The notes beneath the pieces were generated by a model. The model saw only the letters and a program-made list of their open reading frames with translations. It made no database searches and was not told the origin of the DNA. Position numbers and translations under genes: made by a program. This document shows, piece after piece, positions 56,739-64,000 of a stretch of DNA of 64,000 nucleotides. The number at the start of each line of letters is the position of its first letter. Within the stretch, counting starts at the first letter, position 1. This stretch comes from Actinoplanes sandaracinus (GTDB taxonomy: Bacteria; Actinomycetota; Actinomycetes; Mycobacteriales; Micromonosporaceae): assembly GCF_030009775.1 (NCBI RefSeq), contig NZ_JASCTH010000038.1, positions 1-64,000 on the forward strand, given 5' to 3'.

Positions 56739-57643
56739 GTCTGCTCCTCCAGCAGTCGGTCCCAGTCGGCGAGGAAACGGTCGAGGCCGTACCGGGTGAG
56801 GGCCACCTGCCGGGCCCGGGCGCCGAGCCGGGCCGCCTCGTCGGGTTCGTCCATCAGCCACTGGGCGGCCTCGACCAGGGTGTCCGCCCGGGTGGCGAGC
56901 ACTCCCGCGTCGGGCGGGACGGCGGCGACCGCCTCGGTGGTGGCCAGGGCGAGCACCGGCATGCCCATCTGCATGGCCTCGATCAGGCTCAGCCCGAGCG
57001 AGGTCCACCGGCACAGGTGCAAGTAGGCCCGCCGTTTCGCCACCTCGGCGTGCATCACGTGCTGCGGCGGGTCGTCGTGGACGGTGACGCCGTCCAGTCC
57101 CGTCACGCCCATCCCGAACACGTCGACCGGGGCGACCCGGGTGAAGCGGGGGAAGAGGTCGGTGCCGGTGACGCGGCCCCGGCGGACCGGCTCGTTCGTG
57201 ACGATCGCCAGGCGCTCCAGCTCGCCGGTCCAGCGGGCCTTCGGCTCGACGATGCCGTGCTCGATGACCGTGGTGCGGGTGGCGCCGCAGTCCCAGAACA
57301 GGTCGTTGAAGTCGGTGACGTGCGCGATGATCACGTCGTCGCGGTCGGCGAGCGGGTGCCGGCTGTGCGGAACGTCGCCCTTCGGCGTGTTGTGCTCCAC
57401 ATAGATCACCGGCACGTGCGGCGGGATCAGGTCCAGCTCGTCCGGCCGCTGCGCGATCGCCACGTCGATGTCACGGATGTGGTCGAGCGGCATCTCCTCG
57501 ACGCTGTCCGGCCAGTCGAAGGTCCGCGCGCGGCCCCGGCCCCACTCGTCCCGGGCGTCGTTGACCGGCACCAGGTAGCGGTGCTTGCCCTGGACGAACG
57601 AGGTGGTCCAGGAACCGTGGACGTGCCAGAGGAGAATGTTCAC
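56723..57643 (-). CDS. GT4-like glycosyltransferase (compact)
   Basis: A 306-residue GT-B protein, short for GT4. NILLWHVHGSWTTSFVQGKH, VIYVEHNTPKGDVPHSRHP and the donor-site SLGLSLIEAMQMGMPVLALA with Glu residues mark it as a glycosyltransferase; similar proteins occur next to heptose genes. Start GTG 57643, overlapping the GmhB-GT9 stop as GTGA. Confidence 0.82.
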   Translation of the reverse strand: MNILLWHVHGSWTTSFVQGKHRYLVPVNDARDEWGRGRARTFDWPDSVEEMPLDHIRDIDVAIAQRPDELDLIPPHVPVIYVEHNTPKGDVPHSRHPLADRDDVIIAHVTDFNDLFWDCGATRTTVIEHGIVEPKARWTGELERLAIVTNEPVRRGRVTGTDLFPRFTRVAPVDVFGMGVTGLDGVTVHDDPPQHVMHAEVAKRRAYLHLCRWTSLGLSLIEAMQMGMPVLALATTEAVAAVPPDAGVLATRADTLVEAAQWLMDEPDEAARLGARARQVALTRYGLDRFLADWDRLLEEQTCASR

Positions 57644-59289
57644 GCGGCAACCTCGCAGGTCTTCGAATGGGCGGTGACGCCAAACCGGCGCACCGCGCTG
57701 AGAACGTCGTGCGGCCGGATCCCGGACAGGCAGGGGTGGCCGGGCACCGGGCAGCGGGTCGCCCGGGTGTCACGGCAGGCCGCCGCGGCGTCGCCGAGGC
57801 GCACCACCGGCACCCGGTAGGGCCCCCAGCGCCCGAACGGGACGGTCGGCGCGAACAGGCTGACGACCGGCGTGCCGACGGCCGCGGCCAGATGCGCCGG
57901 GCCGGTGTTGCCGACGACCAGGCAGTCGGCGCCGGACAGCAGCGTGGCCAGGGCGGACATCGACATCGGGCCCGGGTCCTCGGCGACGCCCGCGGCGACG
58001 TGGGCGGCCAGGCGCCGCTCCCCCGGCCCGCCGGTCACCACGACCCGGTGCCCGGCGCCGGCGAGGGCGGCGACGATCGCGCGCAGGTTCTCCGGCGGAC
58101 TCGACCGCGCCTGGCAGCTCGCGCCCGGATGCACCACGACATAGCCGCCGCGCGGCCGGCCCGGCGCGGTCACCGCGAGCCGCCCGTCGTCGGCATCGGG
58201 AAGAGCGAACCCGGCCGCTGCCGCGACGCTCAGCGCACGTTCCGGTTCGGGCAGGTCATCGGGTACGCGATGACGTACGTCCAGCAGGGAGCCGGGATAG
58301 TCCTCGCTGATCGCGGTGATCCGGCCGATCCCGGCCATCCGCAGCAGCAGCGCCAGCGGCAGCGCGGACTGGTGGAACGACGTGAAGACCACCGCCTCGT
58401 CGGCGCTGATCTGTTTCAGCCGCTCGGTGAGAGCCCGCATGTCGTCCGGGCCGACCGGGCCGGGTTCCGGATCGATCCACGGCAGACGCCACTCGACGAT
58501 CTCGTCGACGCCGGGCAGCAGCTCCGCGGCGGCACGGCCGCGCGGCCCGCACAGCAGCACCACCCGGTCGGCGCCGGCGGCCAGCGCCCGGATCGCCGGA
58601 CCGGTGACCAGCACGTCCCCGGCCGAGTCGGAGCGGACCGCCAGGACCGTGCCGGCCCGGCCCGCGCGCGGTGCGGGTGTCAGCAGCGTCCGGCGCCGCA
58701 GGATCAGATCCGCGACCCCGGTCAGATCCGCGGCACAGTGCGGGGCGGCGGCCACCTCGGCGGGGAGCGTCACACCGGTCGGCACCAGGATCCCGGCGGC
58801 GCCCGCGGCGAGCGCGGCCTCCATGTCGCGGCCGATGTCGCCGACCACCACGCAGCGTCCCGGGGTGGTGGCGAGCGCCGCGGCGGCGGCGGTGACCAGG
58901 CCGGGGGCCGGCTTGCGGCACAGGCAGCCGGCGGCATCGTCGTGCGGGCAGACCTGCCAGGTGTCGAACGGCCCCAGCAACTCGTCGATCCGCTGGTTGA
59001 CGGCCGTCATCTGGTCGGCGGTGAACCGGCCGCGGGCCAGGCCGGACTGGTTGGTGACCACCCCGAGGCGCAGCCCGGCGGCGCGCAGCCGGTCGAGGGC
59101 CTCGCGGGCGCCGGGCATCGGGCGGACCTTCTCCGGGTCGCCGTTGTAGGGCACGTCGACGATCAGCGTGCCGTCCCGGTCGAAGAGAACCGCGTCGTAG
59201 AGGGGCGCGGCGCGGGGCGGCTCGATGTGGGATGGCTCGGTGTGGAGAGCGGAGGTGTTCGGAGTGACGGCGTTGCGGGGCGCGGTCAC
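57640..59289 (-). CDS. Fusion of GmhB-type heptose bisphosphatase and GT9 glycosyltransferase
   Basis: A 549-residue fusion. Residues about 30-200 are a HAD-IIIA phosphatase: motif I LFDRDGTLIVDVPYNGDPEK, VVTNQSGLARGRF, the zinc loop CPHDDAAGCLCRKPAPG and VVGDIGRDMEAAL, all diagnostic of D,D-heptose 1,7-bisphosphate 7-phosphatase (GmhB). Residues about 215-530 are a GT9 heptosyltransferase-like domain (AVRSDSAGDVLVTGPAIRAL, VHPGASCQARSSPPENLRA, VGNTGPAHLAAAVGTPVVSL). One protein thus makes heptose 1-phosphate and probably transfers heptose. GTG 59289 overlaps the GT2 stop. Confidence 0.92.
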   Translation of the reverse strand: MTAPRNAVTPNTSALHTEPSHIEPPRAAPLYDAVLFDRDGTLIVDVPYNGDPEKVRPMPGAREALDRLRAAGLRLGVVTNQSGLARGRFTADQMTAVNQRIDELLGPFDTWQVCPHDDAAGCLCRKPAPGLVTAAAAALATTPGRCVVVGDIGRDMEAALAAGAAGILVPTGVTLPAEVAAAPHCAADLTGVADLILRRRTLLTPAPRAGRAGTVLAVRSDSAGDVLVTGPAIRALAAGADRVVLLCGPRGRAAAELLPGVDEIVEWRLPWIDPEPGPVGPDDMRALTERLKQISADEAVVFTSFHQSALPLALLLRMAGIGRITAISEDYPGSLLDVRHRVPDDLPEPERALSVAAAAGFALPDADDGRLAVTAPGRPRGGYVVVHPGASCQARSSPPENLRAIVAALAGAGHRVVVTGGPGERRLAAHVAAGVAEDPGPMSMSALATLLSGADCLVVGNTGPAHLAAAVGTPVVSLFAPTVPFGRWGPYRVPVVRLGDAAAACRDTRATRCPVPGHPCLSGIRPHDVLSAVRRFGVTAHSKTCEVAA

Positions 59290-60368
59290 CGGCGTACCCC
59301 GGCTCGCGCGCTGCCGGAAACGGCTCGGCCACCCGGGAGGGTCACGCCGGAGGTCGGGGCACAGACGCGGGTCGCGGCGGTGGGAACCTCGGGCAGCGGT
59401 TCGGCGCCGCGCCAGCGCAGCCAGCCGCGCAGCCAGTGAGTGACCGCCACCGGGGGGATGGCGACGCTGGTCAGCAGCATGGTGGTGACCTCGCGGTGGT
59501 CGCGGGGGCCGGGAGCGATGCGGGCCGCGGCGAACTCGGCGGTGCCGGCCGCCCAGCCGGCCGCGGCCACGCCCACGGCCACGGTCCAGCCGCGACGGCC
59601 GGTGACCAGGCGGGCGGTGGCGCCGGCCAGCGCGGCGGCCAGGCAGGCGGTGATCGCGGCGTGCCGGTGGCGGCGGCCGGGCGGAACACCGAGCCGGGTG
59701 CGCCAGCGCGGCCCGTACAGATGCCGCAGAAGCGCGTCGTCAGCGTTGCCGCGCTGGGTGCGTACGCTGATCCACCGGTTCTCCGGGCGCACCGGATGGG
59801 TGACCCGGCGGCGTCCGCGGCACAGCTCCCACCCGGCCCGCCGGACCCGGTGGGCGAGTTCGGCGTCCTCGCGGAAGGCGCGCGGAAGGCGTTCGTCGAA
59901 GCCGCCGCTGCGCGCCAGCGCGGCGCGGCGGTAGGCCATGTCCGCGGTGATCCACTCGCCGTCGGCGAGGCCCGCGGTGACCCGTTCCCAGTCCGTCGGC
60001 CGGTGGCCCTCGGGCAGCGGGACGTCCACGTTGCCCTGCACTCCCCCCACGCCCGGCGCGGCTTCGCCCAGGTCGGCGGCGAGGCGGGCGGTCCAGCCGG
60101 GTTCCGGCAGCACGTCGTCGTCGAGGAACGCCACCCATTCGCGGGTGGCGTTGCGCCAGCCGGTGTTGCGGGCGGCGGCCGGGCCGGCGGCGCGGCCCGG
60201 GATCACCCGGGCCGGCGTGGCGGGCGGAAGTTCCAGCGGGGCACGCCGGTCCGGCCGGTCGTCGACGATCAGGATCTCCATGCCGTCCGGCAGCGGGCCG
60301 AGCGCGTGCAGCAGCGCGGCCAGGCTCGGCCGGCCGAGCGTCGGCACGACGATGCTGACGGCGGTCAA
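59286..60368 (-). CDS. Family 2 glycosyltransferase with C-terminal membrane segments
   Basis: A 360-residue GT-A transferase: SIVVPTLGRPSLAALLHALG, LIVDDRPDRRAP, WVAFLDDDVLPEPGW (metal-binding DDD) and FDERLPRAFREDAELAHRVR with ED catalytic base. The last 130 residues have three to four hydrophobic stretches, so it is membrane bound. The start is TTG 60368, set by the TTGA overlap with the carbamoyltransferase stop. Confidence 0.9.
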   Translation of the reverse strand: MTAVSIVVPTLGRPSLAALLHALGPLPDGMEILIVDDRPDRRAPLELPPATPARVIPGRAAGPAAARNTGWRNATREWVAFLDDDVLPEPGWTARLAADLGEAAPGVGGVQGNVDVPLPEGHRPTDWERVTAGLADGEWITADMAYRRAALARSGGFDERLPRAFREDAELAHRVRRAGWELCRGRRRVTHPVRPENRWISVRTQRGNADDALLRHLYGPRWRTRLGVPPGRRHRHAAITACLAAALAGATARLVTGRRGWTVAVGVAAAGWAAGTAEFAAARIAPGPRDHREVTTMLLTSVAIPPVAVTHWLRGWLRWRGAEPLPEVPTAATRVCAPTSGVTLPGGRAVSGSARAGVRR

Positions 60369-61999
60369 CGCGCGCTCCCGTAGACCTGGGCGCGGTGCAC
60401 CGCGAACGGCCCGAGGGCCAGCAGGTCGACCGGCGCCGAGCCGAACAGTTCCAGGGCCTCGCGCGGGGTGTCCACCATCGGCCGTCCGGCGGTGTTCAGC
60501 GACGTGTTGACGACCACCGGCAAGCCGGTGAGCTGCTCGAACTCGGCCAGCATCGCGGCGACCACCGGTTCGGTGTCGGTGTGGACGGTCTGGACGCGGG
60601 CGGTGCCGTCGACGTGTGTGACGGCCGGGATGCGGTCGCGCCAGTCCGGTTTCACCTTGTGGACGAAGAGCATGTACGGGCTCGGGTAGACGCCCTCGAA
60701 GATGTCGTGGAAGCGTTCCGCCCGGACCATCGGGGCGATCGGCCGGAACTGCTCACGGCCCTTGACGTCGTTCATCCGGGTCTGGGTGTCCCGGTCGCCG
60801 GGGTGGGCGAGCAGCGAGCGGTGCCCGAGCGCACGGGGGCCGTACTCGCTGCGGCCCTGGTACCAGGCGACGATCCCGTTGCGGGCCAGCACGGCGGCGG
60901 CCTCGGCGGCGATCGACGCGGGCCTGGTGTACGGCACCGCCGCCCGTCGCAGTTCGGCCTCCAGCGCGTCGTCGCTCCAGCCCCGGCCGAGTGCGGCGGT
61001 GCCGAACGGGATGCTGCGCCCGGCCACGGCGAGGGCCGCGCCGAGGGCGGTTCCGGCGTCGCCGGCGGCCGGCTGCACCCAGACCCGCTCGAACGGGCCC
61101 TCGGCGGCGATCCGGGCGTTGGCCACGCAGTTCAGCGCGGTGCCACCGGCCATGGTCAGGGTCTTCAGGCCGCCGGACGCCTGATGGGTCCACCGCGCCA
61201 GGTCGAGCAGCACCTCCTCCAGGCGCACCTGCACACTGGAGGCCAGGTCGGCGTGCGCCTCGGTCATCTCGCCGTCGGCGGCACGGGCCTTGGCCAGGGC
61301 GTCCCAGTCGATCCGGTCGATCGTGAACCCGCCCTCGCCGTCGGCGCGGACCAGCTCACGCAACAGGCCGAGGAACTTGGGACGGCCGTACGAGGCGAGG
61401 GCCATCACCTTGTACTCGTCGCTGGAGTGCATGAACCCGAGGTGCCGGGTCAGGTCCTCATAGAGCAGGCCGAGCGAGTGTGGCAGCTCCTGGCTCCGGA
61501 ACGTCTCCAGGACGCCGCCGCGGTAGGCGCCGGCCAGGTGGCTGGCCGACTCCCCGCGTCCATCGAGGACCAGGACCGCGCTGTCCTCCGGCACGCTGAG
61601 CCCGGCCGACGCGGCGTGCGCGACGTGGTGCGGCACGAACCGCACCTGGTCGGCGTCGAGGCCGGGCAGCGCGGTGGCCAGGAACTGCGGGGCCCGGCGG
61701 GCGTAGTCGGCGCGCAAGTGGTCCCACGGGTCGGCGAGACCGAGGTCGGCCTGGTCCCGGCAGAGCGCCGGGTCGAACGAGTAGGCGACCGCGTCCAGGT
61801 CGCCCGGCCGCAGCCCGGCCTCTTCGAGGCACCAGGCGGCGGAGAGCTCCGGCAGCTCCCACGCCGAGAACGGCACCGGCCGCTTGCCGTGCTTACGGCG
61901 GCTGAACCGCTCTTCCTCGGCGGCGGCCACGACGCGACCGTCGACGATCAGAGCCGCCGACGGATCATGAAAGATCGCGTTGATCCCGAGAACACGCAT
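60365..61999 (-). CDS. Carbamoyltransferase (NodU/CmcH/TobZ family)
   Basis: A 544-residue two-domain enzyme that puts a carbamoyl group from carbamoyl phosphate on a sugar hydroxyl, through a carbamoyladenylate. N-terminal YrdC-unrelated ASKHA fold: VLGINAIFHDPSAALIVDGR, AAEEERFSRRKHGKRP, PHHVAHAASAG, VLDGRGESAS; the C-terminal carbamoyltransferase domain has GRSEYGPRALGHRSLLA, FRPIAPMV and VVNTSLNTAGRPMV. ATG 61999. First gene of the minus-strand heptose operon; heptose is the likely acceptor, as in Pseudomonas LPS core, but that is inference. Confidence 0.93.
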   Translation of the reverse strand: MRVLGINAIFHDPSAALIVDGRVVAAAEEERFSRRKHGKRPVPFSAWELPELSAAWCLEEAGLRPGDLDAVAYSFDPALCRDQADLGLADPWDHLRADYARRAPQFLATALPGLDADQVRFVPHHVAHAASAGLSVPEDSAVLVLDGRGESASHLAGAYRGGVLETFRSQELPHSLGLLYEDLTRHLGFMHSSDEYKVMALASYGRPKFLGLLRELVRADGEGGFTIDRIDWDALAKARAADGEMTEAHADLASSVQVRLEEVLLDLARWTHQASGGLKTLTMAGGTALNCVANARIAAEGPFERVWVQPAAGDAGTALGAALAVAGRSIPFGTAALGRGWSDDALEAELRRAAVPYTRPASIAAEAAAVLARNGIVAWYQGRSEYGPRALGHRSLLAHPGDRDTQTRMNDVKGREQFRPIAPMVRAERFHDIFEGVYPSPYMLFVHKVKPDWRDRIPAVTHVDGTARVQTVHTDTEPVVAAMLAEFEQLTGLPVVVNTSLNTAGRPMVDTPREALELFGSAPVDLLALGPFAVHRAQVYGSAR

Positions 62000-62172
62000 G
62001 GCGGGCCGGATACCCCGTAATTTTTCACTTACTCACATGATCATCGACTTCTCCTGAAAGAGGTACACGTTCCCAAATCTGCCCGCTGACCTGCACTGAT
62101 CGGCATCTCCCTTGAGGAGATATTTGCTGCACGTCAAGGTTTCATGCGATGCAGCGCGGGAAGACTGGCCAC
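62000..62172. promoter_or_regulatory. Divergent promoter region
   Basis: The gap between the carbamoyltransferase and aldehyde dehydrogenase genes is distinctly AT-richer than its neighbours (GTAATTTTTCACTTACTCACATG near 62018-62040) and should hold the heptose-operon promoter on the minus strand. ATCTCC (62105-62110) and GGAGAT (62116-62121) form a small dyad towards the dehydrogenase side. No recognised operator. Confidence 0.45.
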
Positions 62173-63579
62173 ATGTACGAGGTGGAACAACTCATCGACG
62201 GCCATTGGTCTTCCCGCGCCGGCGAACAGATTCTGACCGTCAGCGACCCGCGCGACGACCGCCCGGTGAGCCGGGTGCCCGTCGCCTCCGACACCGACGT
62301 GAGCGATGCCGTCGCGGCGGCCCGCCGCGCCGCGCCACAGTGGTCCCGGACCGCGCCGGCCGCCCGCGCCGGCGCCCTGCACGCCGCCGCCGACGCGATC
62401 GAGGCCGAGGCCGGCGACCTCGCCGAGATCATGGCCGCCGAGATGGGCAAGCCGGTCGACGGCGCCCGCGACTCCATCGCCGCCGGCGTCGGCACCCTGC
62501 GCCAGTACGCCGAACTCGGCCCCACCCACCGCGGCCGCAGCCTGGCCGGCGACCACGACGCGATCGACCTGATGGCGTACCGGCCGCGCGGGGTGGTCGC
62601 GGTGATCACCCCGTGGAACGACCCGGTCGCCGTCTCCTGCGGACTGCTCGGCGCCGCCCTCGTCACCGGCAACACGGTCGTGTACAAACCGAGCGAGCGC
62701 ACCCCGGCGACCGGCTGGCGGCTGGCCCGGCTGATCGCGCCCCACCTGCCCGCGGGCGTCCTGAACACGGTGCACGGCGACGGGCCGGCGGGCGCCGCCC
62801 TGGCCGCCGCAGACGTGGACGTCGTCGCGCACGTCGGCTCCACCGCCGCCGGCCGCGCGATCGCCGCGGCCTGCGCCCGGACCGGGGCGAAAGCGCTGCT
62901 GGAGAACGGCGGCAGCGACCCCCTGATCGTGGACGCCGGCGTCGACCCGGTGTGGGCCGCCGGGCAGGCGGCGCTCGGCGCGTTCGCCAACTCGGGGCAG
63001 ATCTGCGTCGCCGTCGAACGGATCTACGTGCACCGCGACGTGGCCGGGCCGTTCACCGAAGCGCTGGCCGCGGAAGCGGAGACCTGGAGCAAACAGATCG
63101 GGCCGCTGGTCGACCGGAGGCTGCGCGAGACCGTGCACGAGCAGGTGCGGACCGCCCTGCGGGCCGGGGCCACGCTGGTCCACGGCGGGGAGATCCCCGG
63201 AGGCGCGGGCGCCTGGTACCCGCCGACCGTCCTCTCCGGCTGCAGCGACGACATGGCGGTGATGCGTGAGGAGACGTTCGGGCCGGTCGCCCCGGTGGCC
63301 ACGGTGGACTCCTTCGACGAGGCGCTGGGCCGGGCCGCTGATTCGCCGTACGGTCTCGCCGCCTCGGTTCTCACGCCGTCGATGAGCAACGCCCAGCGGG
63401 CGTGGCGGGAGTTGCCGGTGGGCACCGTCAAGGTCAACGCGGTGTTCGGCGGGGCTCCGGGCGGCGCCGCGCATCCGCGCCGCGGCAGCGGGCAGGGCTT
63501 CGGGTACGGCCCGGAACTCCTCGACGAGATGACCGTGACCACAGTGCTCCACCTGGAGGCGCCCCCCACCGGCTGGTGA
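62173..63579 (+). CDS. NAD(P)-dependent aldehyde dehydrogenase
   Basis: A 468-residue ALDH-superfamily enzyme: cofactor region VAVITPWNDPVAVSCGLLGA, KPSERTP, catalytic Glu in LLENGGSDPLIV, nucleophile Cys in FANSGQICVAVERIYVH, and EETFGPVAPV. Oxidises aldehydes to acids. ATG 62173 (MYEVEQLIDG) is favoured by domain start; ATG 62149 adds eight residues. It is divergent from the heptose operon and has no visible pathway partner. Confidence 0.93.
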   Translation: MYEVEQLIDGHWSSRAGEQILTVSDPRDDRPVSRVPVASDTDVSDAVAAARRAAPQWSRTAPAARAGALHAAADAIEAEAGDLAEIMAAEMGKPVDGARDSIAAGVGTLRQYAELGPTHRGRSLAGDHDAIDLMAYRPRGVVAVITPWNDPVAVSCGLLGAALVTGNTVVYKPSERTPATGWRLARLIAPHLPAGVLNTVHGDGPAGAALAAADVDVVAHVGSTAAGRAIAAACARTGAKALLENGGSDPLIVDAGVDPVWAAGQAALGAFANSGQICVAVERIYVHRDVAGPFTEALAAEAETWSKQIGPLVDRRLRETVHEQVRTALRAGATLVHGGEIPGGAGAWYPPTVLSGCSDDMAVMREETFGPVAPVATVDSFDEALGRAADSPYGLAASVLTPSMSNAQRAWRELPVGTVKVNAVFGGAPGGAAHPRRGSGQGFGYGPELLDEMTVTTVLHLEAPPTGW

Positions 63580-63686
63580 CCAGCGGCCGAGAAGTGCGAG
63601 AGCGGGCTCTTGACAGCGCTATCCGCTCGCGGTGCGCGGTCACACCCCGTGGGTCCGCATCGTCTCCCGCCGAGACCGGCGGCCCC

Positions 63687-63932
63687 TCAGACGGCGGGCG
63701 GCAGACCGTTGGTCGCCTGTGGATCCGCTGGCGGCTGCGCCGGGTCGACCGGCAGCCTGCGCACTGTCCACTCCTGCGGGCGGAACGGCCGGTAGATCTG
63801 CGGCGTCTTGTCGAGCGCCCGCAACCCGTGCCACTTGACCAGGATCAGGTTGAAGCCGAGCCAGGCGAACAGCGCCAGAAGTGGGATGAACGCCAGAGCC
63901 AGAACGAAAAGGAGCCAGTGCAACGCCCGCAC
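63687..63932 (-). CDS. Hypothetical small membrane protein
   Basis: An 81-residue protein with an N-terminal hydrophobic half (LHWLLFVLALAFIPLLALFA and WLGFNLILVKW), then a polar Pro-rich tail. Start GTG 63932 is preceded closely by GAAGG, a tight spacing. No family function. The remaining sequence to 64000 shows no gene. Confidence 0.55.
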   Translation of the reverse strand: MRALHWLLFVLALAFIPLLALFAWLGFNLILVKWHGLRALDKTPQIYRPFRPQEWTVRRLPVDPAQPPADPQATNGLPPAV

Positions 63933-64000
63933 CCTTCATCGAGCCCGCGCCGAGCCGCGTGCAAGTGAGGTATGCGCTGGTGAAGCCTGATGGTGCCAAG

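Noticed and set aside
57667..59439. 590-codon plus-strand frame
   Set aside because: Antisense of the GmhB-GT9 fusion; Gly/Arg/His/Gln-rich.
51983..61999. Heptose operon as a complete antibiotic (septacidin-like) gene cluster
   Set aside because: No acyl, nucleoside or peptide assembly genes and no resistance or export gene lie beside it; only the sugar part is shared.
1..64000. tRNA and rRNA genes
   Set aside because: No cloverleaf-compatible segment with TTCRANNC arm or rRNA-like sequence was noticed in either strand by eye; a covariance scan would be needed to exclude a tRNA fully.

Overview
The window is high-GC actinobacterial DNA. Frequent GTG starts, 4-bp ATGA/GTGA gene overlaps, a fused CydDC transporter, a DivIVA-domain protein, a mycothiol-type DinB-fold protein and a c-di-AMP riboswitch in front of an NlpC/P60 hydrolase all fit a filamentous actinomycete. 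A member of the Micromonosporaceae (Actinoplanes-like) is my best guess; that is inference, since no rRNA or other marker gene is present. No tRNA, rRNA, CRISPR array or prophage was seen.

Left edge (1-3480) is a scarred, IS-rich stretch: the right end of an IS3-type element, then a pentapeptide-repeat gene cut in two by a complete IS630 element with clean TA target duplication, then degraded coding sequence. From 3735 to 21590 lies ordinary chromosome: a PAP2 phosphatase, two two-component systems (4407-6540 and 7843-9869), a Tat-exported intradiol dioxygenase-like lipoprotein, a LolA/RseB-like exported protein, a HAD phosphatase, twin FtsX-ectodomain-like proteins, a TPR membrane protein next to an AAA+ ATPase, a DivIVA-domain protein, an epoxide hydrolase divergent from its probable MarR regulator, an NlpC/P60 hydrolase under a c-di-AMP riboswitch, and an M56 protease with BlaI.

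A respiratory block follows (21672-29345): cydA, cydB and a 1,708-residue cydDC fusion swollen by in-frame low-complexity repeats. BlaI-type operators sit between blaI and cydA, so BlaI probably controls the cytochrome bd operon. Then come a DksA/TraR zinc finger, a SIMPL protein, a TetR regulator with a palindromic operator and a large DUF1996 secreted protein.

From 33164 to 41001 lie an envelope glycosylation pair (polytopic transferase-like protein and sugar epimerase) and a divergent, tightly overlapping set (GT2, DUF2064 transferase, methyltransferase, molybdopterin oxidoreductase with membrane domain, small membrane protein) ending in a two-component system. From 41021 to 50628 are small regulators, a NarL-type two-component system divergent from an MacB/FtsX-type ABC exporter, and an FAD monooxygenase. 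The TetR gene at 43488 and the monooxygenase at 49000 carry the same TTACC-N4-GGTAA operator, which suggests one regulator for both.

The most coherent accessory locus is on the minus strand, 61999 down to 51983: nine nearly gap-free genes encoding a NodU-type carbamoyltransferase, a GT2, a GmhB-GT9 fusion, two GT4-like transferases, GmhA, HldE, an SDR and a GT9. Together they encode ADP-heptose synthesis plus transfer and carbamoylation, normally LPS chemistry, here in an organism that should have no LPS. The operon ends in a wrecked topoisomerase IB gene. An aldehyde dehydrogenase and a small membrane protein close the window.
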